A stretch of 24,584 nt of DNA from CAWVVV01 sp964629165 (lineage in GTDB: Bacteria > Verrucomicrobiota > Verrucomicrobiia > Opitutales > Oceanipulchritudinaceae), in NCBI GenBank assembly GCA_964629165.1, contig CAZVQJ010000020.1:1-24584 (forward strand), given 5' to 3'. The notes below the pieces were generated by a model. It was not told where the DNA came from, did not search any database, and saw only the letters and a list, made by a program, of their open reading frames with translations. A program made the position numbers and the translations under genes. Below, in pieces: positions 23,585-24,584 of the stretch (the stretch's first letter is position 1; each line of letters begins with the position of its first letter).

Positions 23585-24490
23585 ATGTTCCCAATTCTAG
23601 CTCAGTCTCCAGCCGCTCAACGGATGTCGATGAGCGATGCCGAGCAGATGATCGGCGTCCAGAGTTTCGGCGACTTCGTTCAGCTGGCTGAGAGCATCTG
23701 GACCGAAGGGGGGTGGCTCATGTTACCCCTCGCCGGCTTGGCCGTGCTGATCTTCTACGAGGCCCTCGCCCTCGTCATGCGCCTCGATCGCGCCCGGCTG
23801 TCCGTCCCGTTCTGGTGGTACGCACTCGCCTTCGCCGCGATGATCTATCCGCTTGTGGCCTTAGCCGCACGTGGGTTCGTTCTCAACCTCATCGGCCTGG
23901 CAGACAATATCGAGGCGGGTACCACGGTCACTCAGTACCTCATCGTCATCGCCCTCGGCATTCTCGTGAACCCGTTCCTCTGGGCCGCCATCGCGACCTT
24001 CTCCCGGTGCAGGAAAATGGTCGTCACACCGGCCGACTGGATACCGTGGATCGAAAACCCGGACGAGGCCGAAGGGCACGTTGGCGAGGTGGTTCAATAC
24101 GTCGTTGGCAACGGCATCTCAGAAGAGACCATCGACCGGATCGACGCTGTCCGCTCCAGCCTGATCCCGGACACCAACCACAAGATCACAGTTCTCAGTT
24201 CTCTCGTCACACTCGCTCCCCTCATGGGACTGCTCGGCACCGTCATTGGCATGCTCGATACATTCCGTGGCCTCGGGGCGTCCAGCGGGCAGGCGGCCGA
24301 ACTCGTCGCCAACGGGATCCGGGTGGCCCTCATTACCACCCAGACTGGTCTGACCATCGCGATCCCTGGATACATCTTCATCGCCATCGTCGTCCGGAGC
24401 CGGAATCTCTACTCGGTCTTCCTCACCGAACTGGAATCACAGGTGGTACAACGCGTGCACCATCGTAACCGAAACGGAGAGGCCGCATGA
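23585..24490 (+). CDS. exbB: Second MotA/TolQ/ExbB-family channel protein, atypical
   Basis: A 301-residue membrane protein in the ExbB2 position after the TtpC-like gene (17-bp gap). ATG 23585 (MFPILAQSPAAQRM) is taken, though ATG 23624 is possible. The first helix is GGWLMLPLAGLAVLIFYEAL. Residues about 75-140 add extra hydrophobic stretches (WYALAFAAMIYPLVALAARG; TQYLIVIALGILVNPFLWAA) not found in a three-helix ExbB. The conserved core follows: LVTLAPLMGLLGTVIGMLDT and VALITTQTGLTIAIPGYIF. The glutamate of ExbB (Glu176) is Val247 here, in GIRVALITT, with arginine beside it. The protein is therefore an ExbB relative but may not conduct protons by itself. Its stop overlaps the exbD start. 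Confidence 0.85.
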   Translation: MFPILAQSPAAQRMSMSDAEQMIGVQSFGDFVQLAESIWTEGGWLMLPLAGLAVLIFYEALALVMRLDRARLSVPFWWYALAFAAMIYPLVALAARGFVLNLIGLADNIEAGTTVTQYLIVIALGILVNPFLWAAIATFSRCRKMVVTPADWIPWIENPDEAEGHVGEVVQYVVGNGISEETIDRIDAVRSSLIPDTNHKITVLSSLVTLAPLMGLLGTVIGMLDTFRGLGASSGQAAELVANGIRVALITTQTGLTIAIPGYIFIAIVVRSRNLYSVFLTELESQVVQRVHHRNRNGEAA

Positions 24491-24584
24491 GCAAGCGAGA
24501 TACCCTCAACCAGAATGATGCTGACATGAGCGAGATCAACATCTCGCCGATGATCGACATGGTCTTCATTCTCCTTATCTTCTT
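24487..24584 (+). CDS. exbD: ExbD/TolR family protein, N-terminus only
   Basis: The gene begins with an ATGA overlap of the upstream exbB stop, implying translational coupling, and runs off the right edge after 32 full codons. The visible part is a short polar cytoplasmic N-terminus and then EINISPMIDMVFILLIFF, the ExbD/TolR signature with Asp24 at the position of the essential membrane aspartate (Asp25 in E. coli ExbD). It would complete the ExbB-ExbD motor that drives TonB. Confidence 0.92.
   Translation, partial: MSKRDTLNQNDADMSEINISPMIDMVFILLIF

Overview
The window reads as about 24.6 kb of GC-rich chromosome from a heterotrophic bacterium that degrades uronic-acid polysaccharides. The secreted DUF1080 protein, the DUF4861-GH105 fusion, the TRAP uronate route without SusC/SusD genes, and the TtpC-type TonB operon together suggest Verrucomicrobiota, perhaps Opitutae. 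This placement is inferred from gene content and no marker search was possible.

Positions 1-10586 form a polyuronide-use locus. The minus strand carries, in transcription order, a secreted DUF4861-GH105 unsaturated-uronyl hydrolase, a three-gene TRAP transporter (dctP, dctQ, dctM), a probable tagaturonate/fructuronate epimerase (uxaE-like), and the first 452 codons of a secreted six-hairpin glycosidase-like protein that runs off the left edge. Diverging from it on the plus strand are kduI and kduD. A coherent route is: extracytoplasmic cleavage of oligosaccharides, TRAP uptake of monomeric uronates, KduI and KduD turning the unsaturated product into 2-keto-3-deoxygluconate, and UxaE linking galacturonate and glucuronate catabolism. 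KDG kinase, KDPG aldolase and a regulator are not in the window. A perfect 14-bp palindrome sits between the two divergent units and is the best operator candidate.

Positions 10599-16627 hold housekeeping and accessory genes: an NAD-dependent epimerase-like protein divergent from aerobic hemF (sharing a 103-bp promoter region with a perfect 9-bp inverted repeat), a classical SDR, a secreted PRC-barrel/BON protein, a membrane acyl desaturase with a coiled-coil tail, and a secreted DUF1080 protein.

Positions 16660-20985 are a translation cluster on the minus strand, rpmI-rplT-pheS-pheT, with a strong intrinsic terminator or attenuator between rplT and pheS. The infC gene often found ahead of rpmI is absent. 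From 21357 to the right edge is a plus-strand TonB energising operon: DUF3450 protein, a TtpC-like MotA/TolQ/ExbB protein with a periplasmic coiled coil, a second ExbB-like protein that lacks the usual membrane glutamate, and the start of exbD.

No CRISPR array, insertion sequence, prophage, rRNA or convincing tRNA was seen. The most useful leads are the regulatory palindromes, the DUF4861-GH105 fusion, the long UxaE-like enzyme, and the asymmetric pair of ExbB-type proteins.
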